Origin: Pseudomonas cichorii
GTDB taxonomy: Bacteria; Pseudomonadota; Gammaproteobacteria; Pseudomonadales; Pseudomonadaceae
Direction: 5' to 3'
DNA: 64,000 nucleotides
NCBI RefSeq assembly: GCF_018343775.1
Contig: NZ_CP074349.1
Coordinates: 4,640,001-4,704,000 of the forward strand
Shown: one piece after another, positions 11,228 to 19,832 of the stretch
How the letters are laid out: each line of letters begins with the position of its first letter
How positions within the stretch are numbered: position 1 is the first letter of the stretch
The notes under the pieces: model-generated
Seen by the model: only the letters and a program-made list of their open reading frames with translations
What the model was told of the DNA's origin: nothing
The model's database searches: none
Translations under genes and position numbers: made by a program

Positions 11228-11278
11228 TTCGCGAATAAATTCGCTCCTACACCGCGTAGGAGCGAATTCATTCGCGAA
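11228..11278. repeat. Inverted REP pair
   Basis: Two near-identical units of the GGAGCGAATTCATTCGCGAA type face each other across a nine-base spacer. They give a long hairpin between the convergent glpD and ABC ATPase genes. The pair also marks the left edge of the sulfate-ester cluster. Confidence 0.85.
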
Positions 11279-11281
11279 GAA

Positions 11282-12106
11282 CTAACAGGCAATAAACGCC
11301 GCAGGCAGATTGCGTATCTGCTCAGGTTCGCGAATGACGTAATGGTCATCGCTGGTCAGCTCATGCAGCAGTTCTTCACGCAATTGATGAAAATCAAAGC
11401 TGCTGCGCTGACGAGGATGCGGCAGTTTTATATCCACGATGCGCTTGATACGGCCAGGCCTTGGCTCCATGACCACGACCCGGTCGGCGAGGAAGATGGC
11501 TTCCTCAACATCATGCGTCACCAGTACCGTAGTGATTTTTGCCCGCTCACGAATGGCCAGCAGCTCTTCCTGCATCTGCTGGCGTGTCAGCGCATCCAGT
11601 GCGCCAAACGGTTCATCCAGCAACAGGATACGAGGGCTCGCCACCAGCCCACGGGCAATCGCAACCCGCTGGGCCATGCCGCCTGAAAGCTGGTGAGGAT
11701 AGGCCTTGGTAAAGTCCTTGAGGCCAACCAGATCAATGAAGTCAGCGATCCTCTGCTGCATCTCCTTCTGCCCAAGCCCTTCGTTGACCAAGCCCAGCTC
11801 GATGTTTTCCTCGACCGTCAGCCACGGGAACAGGCGATGCTCCTGAAACACGATCCCCCGCTCACTGCCAATGCCGCTGACCGGCTTGCCGTCGACCAGG
11901 ATTTCACCGCGAAACTCGGTGTCCAGCCCGATCAATAGCCGCAACAGCGTGGATTTGCCGCAACCGCTGGAGCCTACGATGGCAATGAATTCGCCTTCCT
12001 CGACTTGCAGATTGAACTCACGAATCGCTTCCACATCGCCATGACCGGTCTGGAACACCTTGCCCACATGGTTGAAGTTCACGATGGAATGGGTCTGGGC
12101 TGTCAT
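11282..12106 (-). CDS. Sulfonate/sulfate-ester ABC transporter ATP-binding protein (AtsC/SsuB/TauB-like)
   Basis: 274 residues. It has Walker A IVGSSGCGKSTLLRLL, Q-loop VFQEHRLFPW, signature LSGGMAQRVAIARGL, Walker B ILLLDEP and H-loop VLVTHDVEEA. This is the nitrate/sulfonate/taurine importer type. It overlaps the upstream fused permease by four bases (ATGA), so the two form one translation unit. The cluster also holds two sulfonate-type binding proteins, the alkylsulfatase AtsK and a sulfatase. The transporter therefore probably takes up sulfate esters or sulfonates during sulfur limitation, like the AtsRBC system described in P. putida. Confidence 0.88.
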   Translation of the reverse strand: MTAQTHSIVNFNHVGKVFQTGHGDVEAIREFNLQVEEGEFIAIVGSSGCGKSTLLRLLIGLDTEFRGEILVDGKPVSGIGSERGIVFQEHRLFPWLTVEENIELGLVNEGLGQKEMQQRIADFIDLVGLKDFTKAYPHQLSGGMAQRVAIARGLVASPRILLLDEPFGALDALTRQQMQEELLAIRERAKITTVLVTHDVEEAIFLADRVVVMEPRPGRIKRIVDIKLPHPRQRSSFDFHQLREELLHELTSDDHYVIREPEQIRNLPAAFIAC

Positions 12107-13701
12107 GCATGCCTCCAGCGCGTTGCCCGCGCTTCAATGCGTTGTCCGATTTCGTGGAGTACCGCGCCGGTCAGGCCCACCAACAGCATGCCACTCATGA
12201 TGACGTCCATGCGCAGCAGTTGCTGCGCACCGATCATCAGGCTGCCGATGCCGCCATTGGATGGCATGAAATATTCGGCACCGATGGTGCCCAGCCAGGC
12301 ATAGATCAGGCTCAGGCGCAGACCGGCAAAAATCCCCGGTGCCGCACCCGGCAGCACCATGCGAGTCAAGCGTTGCCACAGGTTCAGGCGCAAGACCTGG
12401 GCCGCCTCCCTCAGTTGCGGTGACAGGTTGGCGACACTGCGCTGGGTCGCAATGAACAGCGGGAAAAATGCCGCAAGCCCGACGAATACCCACTTGGCCG
12501 GCTCACCCAACCCGAACCAGGCGGTGATCAGCGGCACCCAGGCGAAAATGGCGACTTGCCTGAACGCAGCCAGTGTCGGCCCGAGAAAACGCTCCAGGGG
12601 TTGCGACAAGCCAAGCAGCAAGCCCAAAGAAAACCCCAGCGTGCCGCCCAGAAACAGACCTCCCAAGGCACGGCTCAGGCTCAGGCCCATCGCTTGCGGC
12701 AACGAACCATCCAGCAGACCGGCCCACAGGGTTTCAATCACCAGCAGCGGTGAAACCAGAATATTGGCATTGACCCAGCCCCACTGACTGGCGGCTTGCC
12801 ACAGCGCCAGCAAGGCAAAGGGCAGAATCCAGGGAACGATTCGATCAAGCCCTTGCGCTGGAGCGCGACCACGAAACTCGGCGGTCGCGGCATGGGGCCA
12901 GAACACCCATTTACGATCCGCCAAGCCAATCCCGCGATCCATCAGCACGCCAATCACGCCGATCACGGCAATGCAGACGAACACGATATCGAGCATGAAC
13001 AATTGCCGAGCCCATACCATCAGGTAGCCAATCCCTTCGCTTGAAGCCAGCAACTCGACTGCCAGCAACGAAGACCAGCCAGACGACAGCGCCAGCCGCA
13101 CACCGGCCATGAAAGACGGCAAGGCCGCAGGAAGAATGAGACGCCGGATCAGCAAATGCAGAGGCAGACGTAAAACGGCAGCGGCTTCGCGCAAGCGAGG
13201 CTGGGCATCGCGAACGCCGATCAGGGTGTGCAGGGTTACCGGAACGATAACCGCCTTGATCATCACCACCAGCTTGAGCATCTCACCAATGCCGAACACG
13301 ACCATGAACAGCGGAATCCACGCCAGGGTCGGCACTTGCGCCAGCGAGGTAAATGTCGGCAAGACCAGCCTTTCGGCCCGACGGCTGAAACCCAGCCAGG
13401 CACCCAGCACGGCACCCGCCGAGATCCCCGCCAGCAACCCCCAGAACAGGCGTTGCAAACTGATCCAGAGATTACCGGGAAGGTCAGAGGTTGCCAGCTC
13501 CAGAGCGCTCTGCCAGACCAGCGAAGGTGCCGGCAGGATCTGCTCGCTCATCCAGTGATTGCGGCTGGCCACCCACCAGAGCACAGCCAGTGCGAGGGGC
13601 AGATACCACGCCAACAGATACCGTTTGAATACCGGAGCCACAGCCCGGCGCCGGGAAGACGCAACAGGCTGCGGAATAGAAAGAAGGGAGTCACGAGCCA
13701 T
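12103..13701 (-). CDS. Fused double ABC permease (AtsB-like, sulfonate/sulfate-ester type)
   Basis: 532 residues, twice the normal TauC/SsuC length. The protein consists of two homologous permease halves (about 20-265 and 280-530), each with about six membrane helices and its own EAA loop (REAAAVLRLPLHLLIRRLILP; REAAQVLRLNLWQRLTRMVLP, split in two halves here). One polypeptide thus supplies both channel subunits for the ATPase encoded next to it. It is divergent from the binding protein at 13994. No frameshift or start signal is seen at the junction, so the fusion is real in the sequence. The link to sulfur sources is inferred from neighbours. Confidence 0.87.
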   Translation of the reverse strand: MARDSLLSIPQPVASSRRRAVAPVFKRYLLAWYLPLALAVLWWVASRNHWMSEQILPAPSLVWQSALELATSDLPGNLWISLQRLFWGLLAGISAGAVLGAWLGFSRRAERLVLPTFTSLAQVPTLAWIPLFMVVFGIGEMLKLVVMIKAVIVPVTLHTLIGVRDAQPRLREAAAVLRLPLHLLIRRLILPAALPSFMAGVRLALSSGWSSLLAVELLASSEGIGYLMVWARQLFMLDIVFVCIAVIGVIGVLMDRGIGLADRKWVFWPHAATAEFRGRAPAQGLDRIVPWILPFALLALWQAASQWGWVNANILVSPLLVIETLWAGLLDGSLPQAMGLSLSRALGGLFLGGTLGFSLGLLLGLSQPLERFLGPTLAAFRQVAIFAWVPLITAWFGLGEPAKWVFVGLAAFFPLFIATQRSVANLSPQLREAAQVLRLNLWQRLTRMVLPGAAPGIFAGLRLSLIYAWLGTIGAEYFMPSNGGIGSLMIGAQQLLRMDVIMSGMLLVGLTGAVLHEIGQRIEARATRWRHA

Positions 13702-13993
13702 ATCAGAACTCCGCTGTCGGCTGCTGCATAAAGGCTATTTGCATATTCTTATCCGATCTATAAAAACAGACAGGAATTCCATATAGAGATAAGTATCGCC
13801 ATTTAAGTGCGGATGCAAGCCAGACATCCAATGCATTTAAAGAATACTTTTATTGCATGCAATGCATGTCCCGCAGCGCGCCCCGAACATGCGGCTTATT
13901 CCATTGGGTGATTAAACGTGGAATTAATATTATTTCTGGACTGATCCAAAGCTGTGTCTATTAGGCGTTCTCCGCGAACAATCAGGACAGCCC
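13702..13993. promoter_or_regulatory. Divergent control region between permease and binding protein
   Basis: 292 AT-rich bases without a gene, serving both directions. It holds a perfect 12-base palindrome ATTGCATGCAAT (13852-13863). Related GCAAATGCATTTGC-type palindromes lie near the other sulfur genes. These are candidate sites for the LysR regulators of the cluster. Confidence 0.5.
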
Positions 13994-14971
13994 ATGAAAA
14001 AGATCTTCAAATCCCTGGCCTTCGGATGCGCCCTTGCCCTGACCTCCATCGCCAGCCATGCCGCCGATCTCAAGGAGATCCGCATCGCCGTGCCGGACCT
14101 CAGCGCCGGAGCCGGAAACAGCGGAGGCGGCATAGTCGATGTGCTGCGCAGCCAGCAGATTTACGAAAAGGCCTTTGCCGATGAAGGCATCAAGATTCAG
14201 TGGGTGTTCTTCAAGGGCGCAGGCCCGGTCATCAATGAAGCGTTCGCCAACAAACAGGTGGACCTGGCCTATCTGGGTGATCTGGCAGCCATCATCGGCA
14301 AATCCAACGGGCTCGATACCCGCCTGCTCAGCGCCGCCGCTCGCGGCATCAAGCATTATCTGGCGGTGGTGCCAGGCTCCGGCATCAAGACCCTGCAGGA
14401 TCTCAAGGGCAAACGGGTTTCTGTATTTCGCGGCACGGCCAGCCAGTTGTCCTTCGATACCGCACTGGCCAGCCAGGGCCTGAGCGAGAAAGACCTGAAA
14501 GTCATCAACCTGGACTTCAATGCCGCACTGGCAGCCCTGGCCGCCAAACAGATCGACGCCACCTGGGCACTCTCGGGCCTGACCGCTCTTGAAGCCAAGG
14601 GTCTGGCAGAACTGCCTCTCAGCTCCAGGGACCTGGGCGGCGCGGGCAATATTCAGGGCGTACTGGTCGCTGACGGAGCCTTCGTCGACGCCCACCCCGA
14701 AGCCGTGGCTCGTCTGCTCAAGGCCCAGGAACAGGCCACCCGCTGGCTGACCGACGAGAGCAACAAACAGGCCTATATCGATCTGGTTTCCAACTATGCG
14801 AGCTACCCGGCAGCCATACTGGAAAAAGACCTGCGCACGGAAAAAATGGCTGACATCTTCCCCTCACAACTCGACCCGCAATTCCTCGCCGCCTTGCAAT
14901 CCTCCGTGGATATCGCCGCCAGAGAACGGTTGATCCGCAAGCCTTTCAAGGTGAGTGAGTGGGTACAGTAG
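13994..14971 (+). CDS. Periplasmic sulfonate/sulfate-ester-binding protein (AtsR/SsuA-like)
   Basis: 325 residues with a Sec signal peptide (MKKIFKSLAFG then ASHAAD, cleavage near residue 23). It shows the SsuA/TauA/NMT1-type binding-protein fold: FKGAGPVINEAFANKQVDLAYLGD (read here as two segments), GLDTRLLSA, DLKGKRVSVFRGTASQLS. The start follows CAGGACAGCCC. It is divergent from the fused permease and probably delivers substrate to it. A second, similar binding protein (18655-19719) exists in the cluster, so one transporter may use two binding proteins with different substrates. Confidence 0.88.
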   Translation: MKKIFKSLAFGCALALTSIASHAADLKEIRIAVPDLSAGAGNSGGGIVDVLRSQQIYEKAFADEGIKIQWVFFKGAGPVINEAFANKQVDLAYLGDLAAIIGKSNGLDTRLLSAAARGIKHYLAVVPGSGIKTLQDLKGKRVSVFRGTASQLSFDTALASQGLSEKDLKVINLDFNAALAALAAKQIDATWALSGLTALEAKGLAELPLSSRDLGGAGNIQGVLVADGAFVDAHPEAVARLLKAQEQATRWLTDESNKQAYIDLVSNYASYPAAILEKDLRTEKMADIFPSQLDPQFLAALQSSVDIAARERLIRKPFKVSEWVQ

Positions 14972-15023
14972 GAGCGAATTCATTCGCGAAGGCCGATATT
15001 CGCGAATAAATTCGCTCCCACAC
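14968..15023. repeat. Inverted REP pair
   Basis: Two opposed units of the GGAGCGAATTCATTCGCGAA type, starting at the binding-protein stop and ending before the convergent LysR gene. The pair could serve both genes as a terminator. Confidence 0.8.
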
Positions 15024-15031
15024 AGATGGGG

Positions 15032-15946
15032 TCACTCATTGTCTTCATCCACCTCAACAATCACCTCAATCATCGCCCGCGCCGCGGGCGACAATCTGAA
15101 ACCCGCCCGGCTGACGATGCCGTAGCGGGCGCTCAGGCTGTCGAGTTCGTTGGGCAGGTTGCGCCAGTGCAGGCGGGCCAGGGTGCCGTTGGCGATGTCG
15201 CGCTCCAGCGCCTCTTGCGGGCCGATGCCGATGACGTTGGAGCTTTGCACGATTTTCATCAGGACCGGGAAGTGGGCCGTTTCGATGTGCAGGGTGAAGT
15301 CGGAGCGGCCGCTGAGGTTGGCGAGCCCTTTGCGGATGCCCGGCGGGATCAGTGTCGCGCCCAGCGGGTAATCGAACATGTCGTTGGTGGACAGGCTTTC
15401 CTTGCTCAGCAGCGGGTGCCCGGCCCGGCAAAAGAACATGCCGCGCCGCGCTTTAAGGGGCCGGGTCTGGAAGTTCGGATCTGACTCGAACTGGCGGGTG
15501 TCGGCCACGAAGAATTCGATCTCTTCGCGAGCCAGGCTGCGGGCCAGTTTTTCCCAGTTGTTCACTTCCAGATAAGCCCGCACTTTGGGGTGGGCCTCGA
15601 TGAAGCGAGACATGGCCTCGGGGATCAGGCGCATGGCTGGCGCAGGTCCTGAGCCAAAGCGTATTTCGCCAGCATCGAGCTTGGTCATCTGCGCCACTTC
15701 GCTGCTCAGCAACGCCGCGCCCTGCACCAGACGCAATGCATGCTGCAACACCACATGGCCTTCCGGCGTCGGGCGTAAATCCTTGTTGGCGCGCTCCACC
15801 AGCACACACCCGAACTCTTGCTCCAGGCCTTGAATACTGCGGCTGAACGCCGGCTGGGTAATCCCCATGGCGTCTGCTGCGCGCACGAAACTGCGGTGTT
15901 CGTTCAGTGCGATGAAGTAGCGTAATTGACGCAGATCCATATGCAT
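15032..15946 (-). CDS. LysR-type regulator of the sulfate-ester cluster (SftR-like)
   Basis: 304 residues. An N-terminal winged helix-turn-helix (about 1-60: FVRAADAMGITQPAFSRSIQ) precedes a LysR effector-binding domain (FGSGPAPAMRLIPEAM, RGMFFCRAGHPLL). The start at 15946 gives MHMDLRQLRYF, aligned with MHIDLRQLRHL of the second LysR gene in the cluster; an ATG nine bases upstream (15955) is the alternative. It is divergent from atsK, the classic position of a LysR activator. By analogy with SftR of P. putida it probably controls sulfate-ester use, but the effector is not known from sequence. Confidence 0.85.
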   Translation of the reverse strand: MHMDLRQLRYFIALNEHRSFVRAADAMGITQPAFSRSIQGLEQEFGCVLVERANKDLRPTPEGHVVLQHALRLVQGAALLSSEVAQMTKLDAGEIRFGSGPAPAMRLIPEAMSRFIEAHPKVRAYLEVNNWEKLARSLAREEIEFFVADTRQFESDPNFQTRPLKARRGMFFCRAGHPLLSKESLSTNDMFDYPLGATLIPPGIRKGLANLSGRSDFTLHIETAHFPVLMKIVQSSNVIGIGPQEALERDIANGTLARLHWRNLPNELDSLSARYGIVSRAGFRLSPAARAMIEVIVEVDEDNE

Positions 15947-16087
15947 TCCAGGCATTTGAAAATGAGGCCAAAGGTATTGGCCTGACGAATGGGTTGAGGT
16001 TTTAAATGCAAGCTCTTATGCCGTCAATGAACAAAATAAATACCGGATAGACCTTTTGGTTCTAACCATAGATAAAGAGGATTTGCC

Positions 16088-16993
16088 ATGAGCCAGGCAG
16101 CACGTGCCACCCAACCCAGCGCTCTGACGCTGGATATTCAACCGATTGCAGGCCGTATCGGCGCACAGATCAATGGCGTCGCCTTGAGCGCTGATCTGGA
16201 TGCCGCCACCGTGGACGCCATCCAGGCCGCACTGGTGCAATACAAAGTGCTGTTCTTTCGCGGCCAGACTCACCTGGACGATCAGAGTCAGGAAGCCTTT
16301 GCCAAGCTGCTGGGTGAACCCATTGCTCACCCGACGGTTCCGGTGCGTGACGGGACCCGCTACCTGATGCAATTGAGTGGTGCCGATGGCCAGCGCGCCA
16401 ACTCCTGGCATACGGATGTCACTTTTGTGGACGCTTACCCCAAGGCCTCGATCCTGCGCTCGGTCATCGCGCCGGCTTCCGGCGGCGATACCGTGTGGGC
16501 CAATACTGCTGCGGCCTATAACGACCTTTCGCCTGAAATACGTGAGCTGGCCGACAAACTCTGGGCCTTGCACAGTAACGAATATGACTACGCGGGCATC
16601 CGGCCCGGCGTGACCTCGGAAAAGCTTGATAACTACCGCAAGGTCTTTGCTTCCACCGTGTATGAAACCGAGCACCCGGTAGTGCGGGTGCATCCTGTGA
16701 GCGGTGAAAGGAGCCTGCTGCTCGGCCATTTCGTCAAACGCATCAAGGGCTATTCGGCAAGCGACTCGGCTCACCTCTTCGGCCTGTTGCAGAGCCATGT
16801 CACTCGCCTGGAAAACACCGTGCGCTGGCGCTGGACAGCGGGAGACGTTGCCATCTGGGACAACCGCTCAACCCAGCACTATGCCGTGGACGACTACGGC
16901 CAGCAGGAACGCATCGTGCGTCGCGTGACCTTGCAGGGCGAAGTCCCGGTGGGTGTCGCCGGGCAAAAGAGCGTAACCCTCAAAGGTGCCTGA
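16088..16993 (+). CDS. atsK: Alkylsulfatase, Fe(II)/2-oxoglutarate-dependent dioxygenase
   Basis: 301 residues of the TauD family. AtsK splits alkyl sulfate esters oxidatively, using 2-oxoglutarate and oxygen, to release sulfate, an aldehyde and succinate. The iron ligands sit at His108, Asp110 (SWHTDVTF) and His264 (STQHYAV). Arg275 and Arg279 are available for 2-oxoglutarate. These numbers agree with what I recall for P. putida AtsK, which supports the specific name over taurine dioxygenase. It is divergent from a LysR gene and convergent with a sulfatase gene, separated by a strong hairpin. Expression under sulfur starvation is likely. Confidence 0.88.
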   Translation: MSQAARATQPSALTLDIQPIAGRIGAQINGVALSADLDAATVDAIQAALVQYKVLFFRGQTHLDDQSQEAFAKLLGEPIAHPTVPVRDGTRYLMQLSGADGQRANSWHTDVTFVDAYPKASILRSVIAPASGGDTVWANTAAAYNDLSPEIRELADKLWALHSNEYDYAGIRPGVTSEKLDNYRKVFASTVYETEHPVVRVHPVSGERSLLLGHFVKRIKGYSASDSAHLFGLLQSHVTRLENTVRWRWTAGDVAIWDNRSTQHYAVDDYGQQERIVRRVTLQGEVPVGVAGQKSVTLKGA

Positions 16994-16996
16994 TCT

Positions 16997-17033
16997 GAAA
17001 CGTTCGCGGGCGCTCTCACGCCCGCGATGTTTC
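16997..17033. terminator. Bidirectional hairpin between atsK and sulfatase gene
   Basis: A perfect 8-base GC stem, CGCGGGCG and CGCCCGCG (17005-17012 and 17019-17026), has a six-base loop. It is extended by GAAAC/GTTTC arms after a small bulge. It lies between two convergent stop codons. Confidence 0.75.
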
Positions 17034-18636
17034 ACCAGACGCCGATCTGCACCATGGCGTCATCTTCCAGCTCGCCATAACGGAACCGCTGCCCGCGCTG
17101 ATCGATTTCCTCGTTACTGATCGTCGTGCGTCGTTTCAGGCCACGCAACCAGTCGAACAGGTAGCTCTGGTGTTGCTCGCGCACCTGAGCGAACTCGGGA
17201 TCGGCCCCCAGATCGTTGAGTTCCTGAGGATCGTTTTCCAAGTCGAACAACTGGGCGCGGAAACCGTCATAGGCCAGGTACTTGAAGCGCTCGCTGCGCA
17301 CCATGTACATCCGGCAACGATCAATCGGCTGCCCCAAACGCTCACGGGCGGGTGCCTGGAATGCATAGTCGTATTCGGCAATCGCGAACTGACGCCATTG
17401 TGGTTGCTGGCCATGCAGCAGCGGAATCAGCGACCGGCCTTCAAGGCGATGCCCGGCACTGGGTAAACCCAGAGCGTCGAGAAAGGTCGGCAAGGCATCG
17501 ATGGTTTCAGCCAGGCGCTCATCAACACTGCCACGGGTCACGTCGGCCGCCGGGCGCGGATCACGCACAATCAGCGGCACGCCCACGGCGGGTTCGAGCA
17601 GAAACTCTTTCTCGCCCAGATAGTGGTCGCCGAGAAAGTCACCGTGGTCGCTGGTGAAGACGATCAGCGTGTCATCCCAACGACCATTGCTCTGCATCAC
17701 ATCGAACAGCCGCCCGAGCTGATCGTCCACCTGCTTCACCAGCCCCATGTAGGTCGGAATGACATTCAGGCGCACTTCTTCACGGGAAAAATTGCGGCTT
17801 TCCTGATGCTTGCGGAATGCAGCGTAAACCGGGTGGTCGCTCTCCTTGCCCGCTTCGGCGCGTATCGGCGCAATCACATGCTCTTTGCCGTACAGCGCGT
17901 GATAAGGCGCCGGAGCGATGTAGGGCCAATGCGGCTTGATGTACGAAAGATGCAGGCACCAGGGTTGCTCGCCCTGCTCCGCCATGAAGTCAATGGCGCG
18001 GTCGGTGGTGTAGACGGTTTCCGAATGCTGCTCTTCGATACGGGCCGGCAGATGCGAATGGCGCATTTTCCAGCCACTGAGGATTTCGCCATTTTCGCCT
18101 TCGGCGGCGTTGGCCCAGTCATGCCAGGGATTGACCCCGTCAAAACCCAGGTTGCGCAGGTGATGGGTGTAAGGCGCACTTTCACGCTTGTCGGCAAAAA
18201 CCGGATCGTCAGGGTAGATGCCGTCGTGACGGAAAAAAGCTTCAAACCCTACTTCGTTGAGGTTCTCGGCCTGCTCGCTGTCAGGTTCCAGAGCCAGGCG
18301 TTGCTGGGCGTCCAGATTGGGCGTGGCGTGGGTCTTGCCCACTAGCGCCGTGCGGATCCCGGCCGGTCGCAGGTAGTCACCGATGGTGAGTTCATCCAGA
18401 GGCAACGGCACGGAGTTCCAGGCCACCTGATGGCTGCTGACGTAACGGCCCGTATAGGCCGACATTCGCGAAGGTCCACAAATGGTGCCTTGGGTGTAAG
18501 CCCGGGCGAAGCGCACGCCAGCCTGTGCCAGGCGGTCGATATTCGGGGTGTGCAGATGCGGGTGGCCATAGCACGACAGATAATCACGGCGCAGTTGGTC
18601 GCACATGATGTACAGCACGTTCTTGATTGCAGTCAT
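17032..18636 (-). CDS. Sulfatase-like hydrolase with formylglycine motif
   Basis: 534 residues of the alkaline phosphatase/sulfatase superfamily. The formylglycine site CGPSR starts at Cys53, so activity needs a maturation enzyme, which is not encoded in the window. Metal-site residues include Asp13 (IMCDQLRRDY) and FTSDHGDFLGDH. The subgroup resembles phosphonate monoester hydrolases and arylsulfatases that act on diverse sulfate and phosphate esters. No signal peptide is apparent, which suggests a cytoplasmic enzyme acting on imported esters. It sits 18 bases downstream of a binding-protein gene on the same strand and is probably co-transcribed with it. This suggests that the binding protein captures its substrate. 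Confidence 0.87.
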   Translation of the reverse strand: MTAIKNVLYIMCDQLRRDYLSCYGHPHLHTPNIDRLAQAGVRFARAYTQGTICGPSRMSAYTGRYVSSHQVAWNSVPLPLDELTIGDYLRPAGIRTALVGKTHATPNLDAQQRLALEPDSEQAENLNEVGFEAFFRHDGIYPDDPVFADKRESAPYTHHLRNLGFDGVNPWHDWANAAEGENGEILSGWKMRHSHLPARIEEQHSETVYTTDRAIDFMAEQGEQPWCLHLSYIKPHWPYIAPAPYHALYGKEHVIAPIRAEAGKESDHPVYAAFRKHQESRNFSREEVRLNVIPTYMGLVKQVDDQLGRLFDVMQSNGRWDDTLIVFTSDHGDFLGDHYLGEKEFLLEPAVGVPLIVRDPRPAADVTRGSVDERLAETIDALPTFLDALGLPSAGHRLEGRSLIPLLHGQQPQWRQFAIAEYDYAFQAPARERLGQPIDRCRMYMVRSERFKYLAYDGFRAQLFDLENDPQELNDLGADPEFAQVREQHQSYLFDWLRGLKRRTTISNEEIDQRGQRFRYGELEDDAMVQIGVW

Positions 18637-18654
18637 GGGTGATTACCTGTCCGG

Positions 18655-19719
18655 TCAGAGTGGATTGCCATCAGCATCGAATGTCGGCCAGAAATCGGTC
18701 AGTTTCTGCTGTTGCAAGGCACTGTCGACAAAACGTGGCTCGACCCACTCATCCACCACAAAAGTACGACGGATCAGGCCCAGGGTCTTGGCCTGTTCGA
18801 CGCTGTTCTGCAGGGCGGTTTTCAGGAACGGATCCAGACGCGGCGAGTTGCGGAATTTCAGGTCATCGCCTTTCAACTCACGCTCGAACAAGGCGGCTGG
18901 CGTGGAGCTTCTTTCGCCCATCAGCGCGCTATAGGCCGGCAGGTTCTGCGGATCGCTGAGCCAGACAGCATTCTTGACCAGCACATTGATCAGGCGCTGG
19001 GTCAATTCCGGATGCTGCTCGATGAATGCCTGGCTGCCGACAAGTCCTGCCTGAGTGGTGGCCTGACGGGAAAGCTGCTTGGTGCTCAGCGGAAACAGGA
19101 TGCCCTTGCTCTCAAGCCCCAGCACGCCCATGCCCGACCAGGTTGCGTCGATCTGCCCGCTGGCCAATGCCGCTCGGGCGGCGGCCCAGTCGAGACTGAT
19201 GATTTGCAGGTCGCGCTCTTTCAGGCCCTGGCTTTCCAGTGCCTTGGCAAATGAAAGCTGGTCCGCCGTGCCGCGATAGGCCGCTACGCGCTTGCCCTTG
19301 AGATCGGTCAGTTGGGTGATGCCCGATTGCGGCGTCACCGCCAGATACATGTTCGCGCCGCGTGCGCCCAGCAGCAGACGGGTCTGCAAGCCACTGGAGC
19401 GACCGATGATTGCCGCCAGGTCGCCCAGCCAGGCGAAGTCCAGTTGCTGGTTGGCGAAGGCTTCGTTGACCGCAGGCCCGGCACCCTTGAAGAAATGCCA
19501 CTGCACCTTCACGCCGGATGCCGCGAACTCCTGCTCAAGCTGTTGCTGGATATGCGCCAGCCCCACCACGCCCTGCACGAATGGCAAGCTCCCGGCACCT
19601 TGATCCGGCGAGCCGATGCGGATAGTCACGCCGTCATCGCTGGCCTGGGCATGGCCCAGCAGCCCGGCAAGAAGCACGCCCAGCAAGGGCTTGAAAAGTT
19701 GTCGTAAGGATTTGCTCAT
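18655..19719 (-). CDS. Second periplasmic sulfonate/sulfate-ester-binding protein
   Basis: 354 residues with a signal peptide (FKPLLGVLLAGLLGHAQAS, cleavage near residue 26). It shares the fold and several segments with the binding protein at 13994: FKGAGPAVNEAFANQQLDFA, GLQTRLLLGARG, DLKGKRVAAYRGTADQLS. No ATPase or permease of its own lies nearby, so it either shares the fused permease of the cluster or depends on another transporter. It forms a unit with the downstream sulfatase gene (18-base gap). A GCAAGTGCATTTG motif about 60 bases upstream may be an operator. Confidence 0.87.
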   Translation of the reverse strand: MSKSLRQLFKPLLGVLLAGLLGHAQASDDGVTIRIGSPDQGAGSLPFVQGVVGLAHIQQQLEQEFAASGVKVQWHFFKGAGPAVNEAFANQQLDFAWLGDLAAIIGRSSGLQTRLLLGARGANMYLAVTPQSGITQLTDLKGKRVAAYRGTADQLSFAKALESQGLKERDLQIISLDWAAARAALASGQIDATWSGMGVLGLESKGILFPLSTKQLSRQATTQAGLVGSQAFIEQHPELTQRLINVLVKNAVWLSDPQNLPAYSALMGERSSTPAALFERELKGDDLKFRNSPRLDPFLKTALQNSVEQAKTLGLIRRTFVVDEWVEPRFVDSALQQQKLTDFWPTFDADGNPL

Positions 19720-19832
19720 GGTTCGGTCCGTTGATGTGCAGGCTAATAGCGGTTATTTCGCGATCCGGGCGGGTATTCAGCAAGTGCATTTGTTGAATAG
19801 TTGATATGCAAGGCATGCATACCCAGGCGGCA

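Noticed and set aside
13240..13440. Frameshift or read-through joining two separate permease genes at 12103-13701
   Set aside because: The frame is continuous through the linker, with no internal stop, ribosome site or homopolymer; the fusion is taken as genuine.
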